Notes under the pieces: model-generated | The model's database searches: none | The model's input: only the letters and a program-made list of their open reading frames with translations | What the model was told of the DNA's origin: nothing | Made by a program: the position numbers and the translations under genes | Source of the DNA: Salinimonas lutimaris | Lineage (GTDB): Bacteria; Pseudomonadota; Gammaproteobacteria; Enterobacterales; Alteromonadaceae | NCBI RefSeq assembly: GCF_005222225.1 | Contig: NZ_CP036536.1 | Span: forward strand, 2,814,001 to 2,878,000 | Length of the DNA stretch: 64,000 bases | Direction: 5' to 3' | Shown: positions 1 through 10,700 of the stretch, in pieces | How the letters are laid out: the number at the start of each line of letters is the position of its first letter | Position numbering within the stretch: the first letter of the stretch is position 1

Positions 1-1
1 C

Positions 2-802
2 GTATTTGCCTCTGTGCAAGGGAATTCCGGCATTGCGCTGGGTAATGCGTTTGGCTCAAACATTGCCAACATTGGCCTGGTGCTGGGCTTAACCGCCCTG
101 TTCAGTCCAATTGCGGTGCGCTCGGAAATTATCCGTCGCGAATTGCCCATCATGCTGGCGATTACCTTCATTGCCACCTGGCAGTTGCTGGATTTGAATT
201 TGTCCAAGGACGATGCTTTTACCCTGCTGGGACTATTTCTGCTATTGATGGGCTGGAGCATCTGGCAAGGCATTAAGGGCAAAAACGACAGTCTGGCCTC
301 AGAATATGAAAATGAACTGGAAAGTGGTGCCACACCGGTTAAAGCCAATGTGGTGTGGTTGCTTGCTGGTCTGGTTTTACTGATTGCCAGCTCGCGCATT
401 CTGGTCTGGGGCGCGGTGGAAATTGCCACTCACTTCGGGGTCAGTGACACTATCATCGGCCTGACCATCATCGCGGTGGGCACCTCCTTGCCTGAGCTGG
501 CATCATCGTTGATGGCGGTGCGCAAAAAAGAGCATGATCTGGCGCTGGGCAATGTTATCGGCTCAAATATGTTTAATATTCTGGCTGTGGTGGGTCTTGC
601 CGGCGTTATTCACCCAACGCAGATTGACAGCAGCTTTTTCTATCGGGACATCATGGTGATGGTGGCCTTCTCGGTGGCTCTGTTTATATTTTGTATTGGT
701 ATTAAGCGTCAGGGCCGGTTAAACCGGCTGGAAGGCGGCGCGTTTTGCCTGGCGTATATAGGTTATACCTGGTACCTGATTAACTCTGCATTTATCGGCT
801 AG
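2..802 (+). CDS. Calcium/sodium antiporter (CaCA family), 5' end outside window
   Basis: Inner-membrane cation exchanger of the CaCA superfamily (YrbG-like), expected to swap Ca2+ for Na+ or H+. The reading frame is open to the first base, so the N-terminal half of alpha-repeat 1 is missing. The visible part starts inside alpha-repeat 1 (GNAFGSNIANIGLVLG), crosses several hydrophobic helices, and carries alpha-repeat 2 (GTSLPELASSL followed by GNVIGSNMFNIL). The two inverted repeats form the ion site in this family. The stop overlaps the convergent neighbour by four bases. The family is clear; the transported ion is by homology only. Confidence 0.88.
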   Translation, partial: VFASVQGNSGIALGNAFGSNIANIGLVLGLTALFSPIAVRSEIIRRELPIMLAITFIATWQLLDLNLSKDDAFTLLGLFLLLMGWSIWQGIKGKNDSLASEYENELESGATPVKANVVWLLAGLVLLIASSRILVWGAVEIATHFGVSDTIIGLTIIAVGTSLPELASSLMAVRKKEHDLALGNVIGSNMFNILAVVGLAGVIHPTQIDSSFFYRDIMVMVAFSVALFIFCIGIKRQGRLNRLEGGAFCLAYIGYTWYLINSAFIG

Positions 803-1194
803 CCAAAATGCAGGGTGAGGCCAAATAAAATGGCCAGCCCTGCGGTAAGCAGAATATAAAGATTCACGCCATACTCGTCGCGTTTGCGGCGGGTGCGGCG
901 AATGCGCATTATCATGGCAATGACAGTAATCCCAAGACACGTCTGGGTTATCCGGAACAGCACGCCAATCAATTCTGCTGACCACCCTGTATCTCCCGGA
1001 ATATTCCAGTAGCGCTGAAGTCCTGTGACAAAGTCAGGCCGGGCATAATGAAACACAATCAGCGCCACCATCAGCAGCAGCCACGCCAGAATATTTAATC
1101 CAATAAGCACCTGATAAAAGCGGTCTCTGGCTTTTGGCCGGCGACGCCGGTTTGCAGAAGATTGTGAACGATCGGGCTGGGCTGTTTGATTCAA
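799..1194 (-). CDS. Hypothetical three-helix membrane protein
   Basis: I do not recognise this 131-residue protein. A very basic N-terminus (an Arg/Lys-rich run around residues 10-25) is followed by three hydrophobic segments near residues 29-48, 73-97 and 111-130, so the basic end is probably cytoplasmic. There is no in-frame ATG near the 5' end; the frame opens with TTG, so the start is uncertain. It converges on the antiporter gene and overlaps its stop. Its long length with ordinary codon use makes it a likely real gene; function unknown. Confidence 0.55.
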   Translation of the reverse strand: MNQTAQPDRSQSSANRRRRPKARDRFYQVLIGLNILAWLLLMVALIVFHYARPDFVTGLQRYWNIPGDTGWSAELIGVLFRITQTCLGITVIAMIMRIRRTRRKRDEYGVNLYILLTAGLAILFGLTLHFG

Positions 1195-1450
1195 TGAATT
1201 CTGGCATCCGGTTTAGGTTTAAGTATACTAGCCATAATTATTACGTAAGAACCCAGAATTTGTCTTAATATCGGCGCTTTTTTCGCCAGCATGGATAAAT
1301 CCTGCTTCACAATTTGCTCTGGCGTGGTGATTTTCTCATCGAAAATGACTGCCAAAGCCCGCTATACGCACGTTCATGATGCAGCTTTATGCTGAGTGTG
1401 CGAAGATATCTGGTTCTGACAAAACACCACATTCATACGGAGAACATACA

Positions 1451-2851
1451 ATGACGCACACGCCCGTTGTCGACGTACTTAAGGGTAAGTACGCAGTTGG
1501 CGAAACGGTGACAGTAAAAGGTTGGGTGAGAACACGCCGTGATTCTAAAGCCGGCTTGTCTTTTATTGCACTGCACGATGGTAGCTGTTTTGATCCAGTG
1601 CAGGTTATCGCGTTAAATTCTCTGCCAAATTACGAAAACGATGTGCAGCGCCTGACCGCAGGTTGCTCGCTGTCGGTCACTGCCACGGTAAAAGAATCTC
1701 AGGGTCAGGGCCAGTCTCTGGAACTGGAAGCCACTGCAATCGAAGTGCTGGGCTGGGTAGAAAACCCGGACTCTTACCCGATGGCCGCCAAGCGTCACTC
1801 AATTGAGTATTTGCGTGAGTATGCCCACCTGCGTCCTCGTACCAATGTGATTGGCGCGGTTACCCGGGTTCGTAACTGTTTGTCTCAGGCAATCCACCGC
1901 TTTTTCCATGAACGCGGATATTACTGGATCAGCACCCCAATTCTGACGGCCAGTGACACAGAAGGTGCCGGTGAAATGTTCCGCGTATCCACACTGGATA
2001 TGATGAACCTGCCAATGACAGAACAGGGCGAAGTCGATTACAAAGAAGACTTCTTTGGCAAAGAAACGTACCTGACGGTATCTGGTCAGCTTAACGTAGA
2101 AACCTATTGTACAGCCATGTCCAAGGTCTATACCTTTGGCCCGACTTTCCGTGCTGAAAATAGCAATACCTCACGTCATCTGGCTGAATTCTGGATGATT
2201 GAACCGGAAGTGGCTTTTGCAGATTTATCTGATGTTGCCGGACTGGCCGAAGATATGCTGAAATATGTGTGTAAAGCGGTTCTGGAAGAGCGTGCTGACG
2301 ATATGGCATTTTTTGCTCAACGGATTAACAAAGAGGTTATTGACCGTCTTGAAAAGCTGGTCTCCTCTGACTTTGTTCGTATGGACTACACCGATGCTAT
2401 CGAGATTCTGCAAAACTGCGGTAAGCAATTTGAGTTTCCGGTTGAATGGGGTGTGGACCTGTCTTCTGAGCATGAGCGCTATCTGGCGGAAGAGCACGTA
2501 GGTGCGCCCATCATCATGCAAAACTACCCTAAAGATATTAAAGCGTTTTACATGCGCATTAATGATGACAACAAAACCGTGGCGGCGATGGATGTCCTGG
2601 CCCCGGGAATTGGTGAAATCATCGGTGGTTCACAGCGTGAAGAACGTCTGGATGTATTTGATGCCCGTCTCGAAGAGATGGGCCTGAGCAAAGAAGATTA
2701 CAGCTGGTATCGTGATCTGCGTCGCTACGGCACGGTGCCGCACTCGGGTTTCGGCCTGGGCTTTGAGCGTCTGGTGGCCTATGTGACCGGTATGCAGAAC
2801 GTACGTGATGTAATTCCATTTCCACGGACACCGGGTAGCGCGTCTTTCTAA
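1451..2851 (+). CDS. asnS: Asparagine--tRNA ligase
   Basis: Cytoplasmic class IIb aminoacyl-tRNA synthetase that charges tRNA-Asn with asparagine. The 466 residues match the usual length. An N-terminal OB-fold anticodon-binding domain (about residues 1-110, [18 protein letters not shown]) precedes the catalytic core, with motif 2 around [21 protein letters not shown] and motif 3 around [16 protein letters not shown] chose the ATG at 1451 because a CGGAGAA ribosome site sits just upstream; an upstream ATG at 1376 lacks one and would add 25 unconserved residues. It is a single-gene unit closed by a strong terminator. Confidence 0.97.
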   Translation: MTHTPVVDVLKGKYAVGETVTVKGWVRTRRDSKAGLSFIALHDGSCFDPVQVIALNSLPNYENDVQRLTAGCSLSVTATVKESQGQGQSLELEATAIEVLGWVENPDSYPMAAKRHSIEYLREYAHLRPRTNVIGAVTRVRNCLSQAIHRFFHERGYYWISTPILTASDTEGAGEMFRVSTLDMMNLPMTEQGEVDYKEDFFGKETYLTVSGQLNVETYCTAMSKVYTFGPTFRAENSNTSRHLAEFWMIEPEVAFADLSDVAGLAEDMLKYVCKAVLEERADDMAFFAQRINKEVIDRLEKLVSSDFVRMDYTDAIEILQNCGKQFEFPVEWGVDLSSEHERYLAEEHVGAPIIMQNYPKDIKAFYMRINDDNKTVAAMDVLAPGIGEIIGGSQREERLDVFDARLEEMGLSKEDYSWYRDLRRYGTVPHSGFGLGFERLVAYVTGMQNVRDVIPFPRTPGSASF

Positions 2852-2866
2852 GCTGCCTGACAGAAT

Positions 2867-2890
2867 AAGCCGGCGTATGCCGGCTTTTTT
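2867..2890 (+). terminator. Rho-independent terminator after asnS
   Basis: An 8-bp perfect stem (AAGCCGGC / GCCGGCTT) with a four-base loop runs directly into a T tract, 16 bases after the asnS stop codon. Confidence 0.9.
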
Positions 2891-3036
2891 GTTTGTAAGG
2901 CGAGCAAACATAATGGCGCTTTACAGGGTAAAAACATGATTTAATTGGAGTCTGCGGCAATATTTTCTATTATAAATAAAAAGACTTAGCCTGACTCCGA
3001 CTCACCATTTTACTCGCAGGAAAAAACACACAGCGC

Positions 3037-4182
3037 ATGAATAAAAGCCACCCTACTTCCATTGTCTGCGACCAGTGCTACACCCGGGTTGATATACCCG
3101 CGCTGGATCATTGTCAGGAAGCCTTCTGCCCCACCTGCGAACATGCCATGCTGACCTTTCGAAAATTTGGCAGCGAGCACAGCCTGGCGTTTGCTATATC
3201 GGCACTGGTGCTTCTGGTACTGAGTCTGCCGTTTAATTTTCTGATATTTAAAAGTAACGGGCAGCAGCATAGTATCAACATTACCGATACTCTGAATGTA
3301 CTGATTAACCAGGACTATCTGTCGCTGGCATTGATAACCGCGCTGGCTATTCTCATCATTCCCCTGATTGTGCTGACAGGCATTGCGGTGTTGTCCGCTG
3401 GCTATCTGCGGCAACGCCGAATCCGTTTGTTTAAACCGGTTTATCACACTGTGAATAACCTCATGCAATGGAGCATGGCCGAAGTGTTTATGGTGGGTAC
3501 ACTGGTTAGCCTGATAAAAGTCACCTCACTGGCTGATGTCGCCTACGGCGCCTCTTTTTATGCATTTATCGGCTTCGCCGTGTGTCTGACCCTGGCCATG
3601 GTTAACTATGACCGTAACCGACTGGGCCTGTGGTTATACAAGGGCGCTCTGCCTGCGCCCAAACCGCTGACCGAAGCCGGCGCCTCAGCCAGTATTCAGC
3701 GCACCTACGCCCTGCTGCTGGTCTCTGCCCTGCTGTACATTCCGGCTAATGTACTGCCTATCATGCACACCGAATTATTTGGCCGGGACGAGCCTAATAC
3801 AATTATTGGCGGGGTCATTTCCCTATGGCAATCTGGATCTTATCCGGTGGCGCTGGTAATTTTAGTGGCCAGCGTGGTGGTGCCGGTGGCCAAGATCCTG
3901 ATTCTGGGCTGGCTTAACTATACCGTGCAGCGGCGCTACCAGCGCCGTAAGCGCTCACGGGTCAAGTTTTACCGCGTCACCGAAGCCATTGGTCGCTGGT
4001 CAATGATTGATGTTTTTGTGGTTGCCATACTGGTTGGCCTGATTCAGCTGGGCAATACCATTTCAATTAACCCGGGGCCCGCGGCCCTGGCCTTTTGCGC
4101 CGTAGTCTTTGTAACCATGATTGCGGCGATGACGTTTGACGCACGATTAATATGGATAGACAGGAAAGCAATAGATGAGTGA
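3037..4182 (+). CDS. pqiA: Intermembrane transport protein PqiA
   Basis: Inner-membrane partner of the MCE protein PqiB; the Pqi system spans the envelope and is thought to move lipids. The 381 residues hold two PqiA domains of four hydrophobic helices each. The N-terminus has a zinc-ribbon-like cysteine set (CDQC and CPTC, residues 9-31). The second half lacks the matching cysteines, so only one ribbon seems present. Its stop overlaps the pqiB start by eight bases, which suggests translational coupling. First gene of pqiABC; an AGGAAA ribosome site precedes the ATG. Confidence 0.93.
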   Translation: MNKSHPTSIVCDQCYTRVDIPALDHCQEAFCPTCEHAMLTFRKFGSEHSLAFAISALVLLVLSLPFNFLIFKSNGQQHSINITDTLNVLINQDYLSLALITALAILIIPLIVLTGIAVLSAGYLRQRRIRLFKPVYHTVNNLMQWSMAEVFMVGTLVSLIKVTSLADVAYGASFYAFIGFAVCLTLAMVNYDRNRLGLWLYKGALPAPKPLTEAGASASIQRTYALLLVSALLYIPANVLPIMHTELFGRDEPNTIIGGVISLWQSGSYPVALVILVASVVVPVAKILILGWLNYTVQRRYQRRKRSRVKFYRVTEAIGRWSMIDVFVVAILVGLIQLGNTISINPGPAALAFCAVVFVTMIAAMTFDARLIWIDRKAIDE

Positions 4183-5815
4183 GCACGCGCATATAAAGTC
4201 TACCCGCCGCATTTCAAAAATCTGGATCATCCCGATTCTGGTGATTATTGTGGGTGGCTGGATGGTGTATACCCAGTGGAAAAACCAGGGGCCGCTCATT
4301 ACCATTGAGGTAAAATCGGCCAGCGGTATTGAGGTGAACAAAACCACCATCAAAGTACGCGACTTTGATGTGGGCCAGGTAAAAAAGATTGAGCTTAAGC
4401 CTGATTTAGACGGCGTGCTGGTGACCGCACGAATGGAAGCCAGTGCCGCACGCCTGTTAACTGACAAAACCAAATTCTGGGTGGTTGCCCCGCGCATCAG
4501 CTTTTCTGAAGTGTCTGGCCTGAACACCTTATTGTCGGGCAGTTATATTGCTATGTCGGCCAATGAGTCGGGCAAAGACCGGCGTCATTTTGTGGCCAGC
4601 GAACGCCCACCGGCCACCCCTCCCGGCACTCCCGGGCTGCACGTTAAACTAAAAAGTGATGACCAGTTTGCCTTCAAATCCGGCGACCCGATTATCTATA
4701 AAGGTTACAAGGTGGGTGAATTTGAAGAGTCAGAGTTTAATATTGAAGAGCGTGCGGTGTATTACAGTGCGTTCATTGAAAGTCCCTACCATAAGCTGGT
4801 CACCGAAAATACCCGCTTCTGGAATATCAGCGGCGTGAAACTGCATCTGCGTTCCGGTGGCGTAAAAATTGAAACCGGCAGCCTGGAAACGCTGCTGGCC
4901 AATGGTGTTACCTTTGGTATTCCTAAAGGGATTAGCAAGGGCGAGCCGGCCGGAGAGAGTGCCAGCTACGTGATTTATGAAGATCAAACCGCCGCCTCTA
5001 ATGCCCGCTACAAGTTATCGGCTGATTACTTACTACTGATTGACGAAACCGTTCGCGGCCTGACTGTGGGTGCGCCGGTGGAATACCGTGGTATTGAAAT
5101 TGGTGAGGTGAAGGAAATTAATGCCACCGAGCAACTGGAAGGCAATATTCTGGATGAGGACTACCCCATTCCTGTTCTTATCAGTATTTATCCGGGCAAA
5201 GTACGTCAGGAAGATACCGAGGAGGCTCTGGCTAAGGTAAAAGAAGTGATGCGCAGCTGGGTTCAACGGGATTTACGGGCCACCTTACGGATGGGCAATG
5301 TACTGACCGGTGGCTTGTATGTGGATCTGCATCATGCCAAGAGCCCAGAGCCGGCCGTCTTCACTCAAATCAACGGCTTGCCGGTAATTCCGACCATGTC
5401 TAATGAGTTTACTCAAATTACTCAGAAAGCCGATGCAATTATGGACAAAATCAATGATCTGCCATTATCGGATATGGTCACCGAGGTCCGGGCTGTGGTG
5501 GAAGCCATGGCATCAGCCGCTACCTCGCTGGAAGAAACCAGTACCGAATTTGATAAAACCCTGGATGATATTGATACCAGGGCGCTGAATAAAAATCTGA
5601 ATCAGGCACTGGCGGATCTGTCTTCGCTGCTGCGTAATTATTCTGAAGGCGGACTGGATCAGAACGAAATTAAAGATACGGTGGATGCTATGCAGGACAC
5701 CTTGCGTAGTCTGCAACCATTACTGTTACAGTTAAATCAGTCACCCAATAGCTTTATTTTTTCAGATAACAGTGGTGTGGATAAACAGCCAAAAGCCAAA
5801 CAGGAAAAGCACTAA
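4175..5815 (+). CDS. pqiB: Intermembrane transport protein PqiB (MCE domains)
   Basis: Membrane-anchored periplasmic MCE protein that forms a hexameric tunnel for lipid movement between the membranes. A single helix near residues 16-33 anchors it. Three MCE/MlaD domains follow (starting near residues 43, 160 and 290, each with a GxxVxxRG or KGYKVGE-type strand), then a long C-terminal helical region that builds the needle in the family. Its 546 residues fit the E. coli protein. It overlaps pqiA and pqiC at both ends, so the three genes form one tight operon. Confidence 0.94.
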   Translation: MSEHAHIKSTRRISKIWIIPILVIIVGGWMVYTQWKNQGPLITIEVKSASGIEVNKTTIKVRDFDVGQVKKIELKPDLDGVLVTARMEASAARLLTDKTKFWVVAPRISFSEVSGLNTLLSGSYIAMSANESGKDRRHFVASERPPATPPGTPGLHVKLKSDDQFAFKSGDPIIYKGYKVGEFEESEFNIEERAVYYSAFIESPYHKLVTENTRFWNISGVKLHLRSGGVKIETGSLETLLANGVTFGIPKGISKGEPAGESASYVIYEDQTAASNARYKLSADYLLLIDETVRGLTVGAPVEYRGIEIGEVKEINATEQLEGNILDEDYPIPVLISIYPGKVRQEDTEEALAKVKEVMRSWVQRDLRATLRMGNVLTGGLYVDLHHAKSPEPAVFTQINGLPVIPTMSNEFTQITQKADAIMDKINDLPLSDMVTEVRAVVEAMASAATSLEETSTEFDKTLDDIDTRALNKNLNQALADLSSLLRNYSEGGLDQNEIKDTVDAMQDTLRSLQPLLLQLNQSPNSFIFSDNSGVDKQPKAKQEKH

Positions 5816-6396
5816 TGATGAAGCATGTCACAGGGTCTGTTTTAGGTGGTCCGCTGCTTGCTGCTGCCGTAATGCTAAGCGGTTGTGCCAGTAACGCGGT
5901 GGATTTGCATTATTACTTACTGCATTCACCGTCTCACAAGCCCGTCAGCCCTACCGGACAGGTCAGTAAACAAATACGGTTTGAGCAGCTGCGTTTACCG
6001 GACTATCTTAAACAACGGGGGCTGGCTATGCAGACCGGCCCGGCTACCGTGTATTTTTCCTCCCAGCATGTGTGGGCCGAGCCTTTAAATGCCGGCCTGT
6101 TGCAGTCACTGACCGACACTCTGTGGCAGCAAGAGCAGGTTCAGGTATTGCCCAATAATATTTACAAAGCGCGTCAGATGCCCCGGGTCGATTTACAGAT
6201 TGACGATTTGATCGCTACCCACACCAGCGATGTGCTGCTTAAGGGCCACTACTGGGTTCACTACCCTGACGGCGAGTCAAAGGTACACCGGTTTGATTTT
6301 CGTGCCGCCTTGCAGCAGGATGGATTCGAACACACAGTGGTGAAGATGCGTGAGCTGGTTGGCCAGCTGGCCGCTGACATTGGGAAAAATGTGTAA
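5815..6396 (+). CDS. pqiC: Outer-membrane lipoprotein PqiC (ABC-type auxiliary lipoprotein family)
   Basis: Lipoprotein expected to sit on the inner face of the outer membrane and dock the PqiB needle. A signal peptide ends in a lipobox (LSGC, Cys at residue 24), followed by a domain of the DUF330/PqiC type. The 193 residues are the expected size. The ATG overlaps the pqiB stop (TAATG), with a second in-frame ATG directly after it. No clear T-rich terminator follows; about 180 bases separate it from the next gene. Confidence 0.88.
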   Translation: MMKHVTGSVLGGPLLAAAVMLSGCASNAVDLHYYLLHSPSHKPVSPTGQVSKQIRFEQLRLPDYLKQRGLAMQTGPATVYFSSQHVWAEPLNAGLLQSLTDTLWQQEQVQVLPNNIYKARQMPRVDLQIDDLIATHTSDVLLKGHYWVHYPDGESKVHRFDFRAALQQDGFEHTVVKMRELVGQLAADIGKNV

Positions 6397-6574
6397 ACAG
6401 AAAGACACATCTGCCAACACAAAAATCACAGGCATTTCAAAAAGCTGGGGAAAATACACGACAAACGTGTCAGTATATCGGACAAAGAATAATAACTCGT
6501 TACATTTGCACAGAGTTTGTCTTATTATTGCGCAGTAATATAAGGACATCTTTGCTACTAAAGCGAAATTCACT

Positions 6575-7726
6575 ATGAAATGGATAAAAGTTTTGGCTCC
6601 GGTTGCTGTGTTGGCAATTGGTGGTGCACTGGCGTTTGGGGTGGTTGCCACAGCGCCACAAAGCGCTGAGAGCGAGCCGGTTGACACCCGCCCTGTGGTC
6701 ACCGTCAGTACCCTTTCCCCGATGGATTATACTGTCACTATCACCTCATACGGTGAAGTCGCCCCGCTTGAGTCAACCCGGCTGGCTGCCCAGGTAGCCG
6801 GAGAAATCACACACTGGAACCCTGCGTTTGTCAGCGGCGGACTGGTTCGCCGTGGCGAGGTGCTGTACAGCATTGAAAAAGAGGCCTACGAAGCAGCGCT
6901 GCTGCTGGCCCAGTCAAACCTGTCATCGGCCAGGGCCCAACTCATTCAGGAACAGGCTCAGGCCCGAGTAGCCGAACGTGAAGCACAGAGCCTGCCCAGC
7001 GCGTCGGTGTCAGACTTATACCTGCGCAAACCCCAGATGTTAAGCGCTCAGGCGGCGGTCAAATCTGCTGAAGCACAGCTTAAAATAGCACAGCGCGATT
7101 TAGATAACTGCGACGTTAAAGCGCCCTATGACGCCCTAGTGGTGTCCCGGGATATTGGCACCGGTGATTATGTTACCCCCGGCACGTTGACCGCGACACT
7201 GAACAATATCGAAAATGCTGAAGTGACCTTCCCGGTTGCCGGTTTTGATCAGCCGTTTTTGCCTGCCGATCTGGTATCCAGTCATGCCCGGGTCAGTTTG
7301 CCTAATCAGCAGCATAGCTTTGCTGCCCGAATTCATCGTGATTCTGGCATCGTTGATTCGGCCACCCGTATGACCCACCTGGTACTGCGCATTGATGATC
7401 CCTATGGATTACGCAGCGGCCAGCCAAAAGTAAAGTTTGGCACCTATGTGAATGTGTCGTTTGAAGGTAAAACGCTTGAAGATGTGTATCGCATAGAGCA
7501 GGAACTGGTCACCAACAGCACCCTGTGGTTACTGGATGACGAGGACAAGCTCTATTCGCGCAAAGTCACAGTACTGCGTGAGGAAGGCGGTGATTTTTAT
7601 CTGCGCGGAGACTTTGCCAACCGCCAGATTGTAAATACCCTACCGGAATATCCTCAGGATGGTATGGCGGTTAAAGTCATTAAAAAACCCTCCGACGATT
7701 TGGTTGCTCACCGCACAACACATTAA
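6575..7726 (+). CDS. RND efflux periplasmic adaptor (membrane fusion protein)
   Basis: Adaptor linking an inner-membrane RND pump to an outer-membrane channel. An N-terminal helix (residues 4-24) anchors it. A first lipoyl half follows (GEVAPLESTRLAAQVAGEI), then a helical hairpin rich in Ala/Gln (residues 105-165), the second lipoyl half (VKAPYDALVVSRDIGTGDYVTPG) and beta-barrel domains. 383 residues is normal. The permease starts 12 bases downstream, so the two are co-transcribed. No TolC-like gene is nearby, so the outer-membrane channel must be encoded elsewhere. Substrate unknown. Confidence 0.92.
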   Translation: MKWIKVLAPVAVLAIGGALAFGVVATAPQSAESEPVDTRPVVTVSTLSPMDYTVTITSYGEVAPLESTRLAAQVAGEITHWNPAFVSGGLVRRGEVLYSIEKEAYEAALLLAQSNLSSARAQLIQEQAQARVAEREAQSLPSASVSDLYLRKPQMLSAQAAVKSAEAQLKIAQRDLDNCDVKAPYDALVVSRDIGTGDYVTPGTLTATLNNIENAEVTFPVAGFDQPFLPADLVSSHARVSLPNQQHSFAARIHRDSGIVDSATRMTHLVLRIDDPYGLRSGQPKVKFGTYVNVSFEGKTLEDVYRIEQELVTNSTLWLLDDEDKLYSRKVTVLREEGGDFYLRGDFANRQIVNTLPEYPQDGMAVKVIKKPSDDLVAHRTTH

Positions 7727-7738
7727 CAGGGCATTGCC

Positions 7739-10700
7739 ATGAACAATGAATACGATACGCACAAGGGCCTGATCGCCTGGTTTGCTCGCAATTCTGTGGC
7801 TGCAAACCTGTTAATGGGCTTTATTCTGATAATGGGCCTGTACAGTTTCAGCTCTGCCCAGCGCCAGATGTTTCCCAACATCGAACTTAACTACATTAAA
7901 GTTTCCGCCAATTACCCGGGCGCATCACCGCAGGAAATCGAAGAGTCCATTCTGATTAAAGTTGAAGAGGCGATTAAGGATGTGACCGAAGTAGATCGGA
8001 TCATCTCCCGGGCCAACCGTAACTTTGGTGAAGTAACACTAGAGATAGATAAAAAAGCCGACCTGGCTGAGGTACTCGATAAAATTAAGCTACGGGTAGA
8101 CGGTATTGCCACATTTCCGGCTGGCATGGAACCGGTCAATATCATGCAGGAAGAGTTCCGGCAAACAGTGATTGAGATGCCGCTGGTCGGGGATGTACCG
8201 CTGGAACAACTCAAACCCCTGGCCAAAGAAATTGAAGATGAATTACTGCAACTGGGCAATGTTTCGCTCGTGTCGGTGGGTGCGCCCAGCGATGAAATTG
8301 CTATTGAAATTATGCCGGATCGTCTGCGCCAGTATGGCCTGACGATTAATGATATAGCCAATGCCATTCAGGCCTATTCAGCCAATATTTCTGCCGGTCA
8401 GCTACGTACCAATGCCGGGCTTATCTCGGTACGGGTGGAAAATCAGTATTATTCTGGCAGTGAGTTTCGTCAGATTCCGGTTAAGGTAGGTGAGAATGGT
8501 GCGCGGGTATTGCTTAGCGATGTAGCGACCATTAACGACGGGTTTACCGAAGGCGAATGGTATTTTAAATATTCTGGCAAAAATGCCATCTATATTGCTG
8601 TCAATGCTACCCGCTCGCAGGATATTGTACCGGTGGCCGAAACGGTTAATGCCTATATTGAGGAGCGTAACAAAACACTGCCGGCGGGGATTTCCCTGGA
8701 AATACTGGTGGATCTGACTTATTACCTGAACGCCCGCCTGAATATGATGCTGACCAACCTTGCCCAGGGTGCGTTACTGGTCGCTTTGCTGCTAACCCTG
8801 TTCCTGCGCTTCCGGCTGGCATTCTGGGTCATGCTGGGCCTGCCTATCTGCTTTTTAGGCGCCTTATTGTTTATGCCATTATTTGGCGTCACCATTAATA
8901 TCCTGTCGCTGTTTGCCTTTATTATGGTACTGGGTATTGTGGTAGATGATGCCATTGTTATCGGGGAAAGTGCCTATACCGAAATAGAAAGTAAAGGCGG
9001 GGGTATCGATAATGTGATTCGTGGTGCCAAGCGGGTGGCAACGCCGGCCACATTTGGCGTGTTAACCACTATCGCTGTATTTGCCCCGACAACCCTGAGT
9101 AGCGGGCCCGAAGGCGCCTTTTTTTATAACATCGCGGTGGTCGTCATTTTATGTCTGGCATTTAGTTTAATAGAGTCCAAACTGATTCTGCCAGCCCACA
9201 TCGCGCATACCAAATTCAGCCCGGTCCGGCCAGACAGCTGGCGGGCGCGGTTCAACTACCGGTTTAATGGTTTTATTAACGGGCCATACAAACGAACCCT
9301 GCAACGGGCGGTGCGCTGGCGCTATACCACCCTGGCCGCCTTTGTAGCCATACTGGCGATCAGTATGGGGTTAATTGGTGCTAACTATGTTCGCACGGTT
9401 CCCAACCCCAAAGTGCCTCATGACTTCCCGTCGTTTTATCTGGAGGTGAACCAAACCGCCTCTGACGATGCCATTATTAATGCGCTGCAAGTCATTGAGC
9501 AGACCATTCGACGGGTGGATGAGGATATTTACAATGAAACCGGCCAGCACATGGTGCGCGATATTCTGGCGTTTAACGAAGAGCGTACCAATGGGCGGGT
9601 GGTCGTGCCGCTGGTAGATGAGGAAATCCGTCCATTCAATACGTTTGAACTGGCGCGACGCTGGCGGGAAAACCTGCCGGAAGTGGCCGGTTTGAAAACA
9701 CTGGAAATTTACGATGATGTAAATGGTCAGCAGGGCGACGGTGAATTTGGCTTCTTGCTGTTTGGCGCCGATATTGACCAGCTTAATACCGCAGGCAGAG
9801 CACTGATTGAGATGCTGCAACAAGAGCCCGGTTTATTTGATATCAGCTCAACCATTGATCCGGCCGGCAAAGAAGTTCAGCTCACCTTAAAGCCGGTGGC
9901 TTATGATCTGGGCCTGACACTGACCAATGTGGCCAGTCAGGTGGGAGCAGCATTTTACGGCGGCGAAGCCCAGCGGGTCATTCGTGACGGCGAGGAAGTC
10001 AAGGTGATGGTGCGCTATCCCAGACTGACTCGTGAACGCTTTGCTGATCTGAAGTATTCGGTTATCCGCACGCCGGCCGGCCAGGAGGTGTTGCTGGGTG
10101 ATGTGGTTAACTTAGAAGAGCAGCCGGGCATCAGTTATATTCGCCGGGAAAGCGGGTTCAGAAGTGTTTATATCTGGGGCTCAATTGATGAAGAAGCCGT
10201 AGAGCCAAACGAAGCCATTAACAAGGTATATTCTGAGCTTATTCCTCAGCTTCAGAAAACCTATCCGTCGGTAATGACCGAGTTGGGCGGTGACATCGAA
10301 GAGCAACAGGCGCAGGCCAACGAGCAGCAGGTATTTTTTGTAGCCGCCATGATCATGGTCTATGTGCTGCTTGCCGTGCCCCTTAAAAGCTACGGCCAGC
10401 CACTGATTATTATGTCGGTTATTCCGTTTTCAATGACCGGTGCAATCTGGGGCCACTTTCTGCTGGATCTGGATTTGTCCATGATGTCATTTTTCGGGCT
10501 TATTGCAGCCGCCGGGGTGGTTATTAACGATTCGCTGGTGATGACCGATTATGTTAATCAGCGCCGCCGTCAGGGGTATACCATCGCCGAGGCGGTGGTG
10601 GAAGCCGGCACCGCCCGGTTCCGGGCCATTACCCTGACCTCTATTACTACGTTTGCCGGCGTTCTCCCGCTATTGTTTGAAACCAGCCTGCAGGCAGCGT

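Noticed and set aside
1376..1450. N-terminal extension of asnS
   Set aside because: The extension has no conserved residues and the ribosome site is at 1438-1444, in front of the ATG at 1451.
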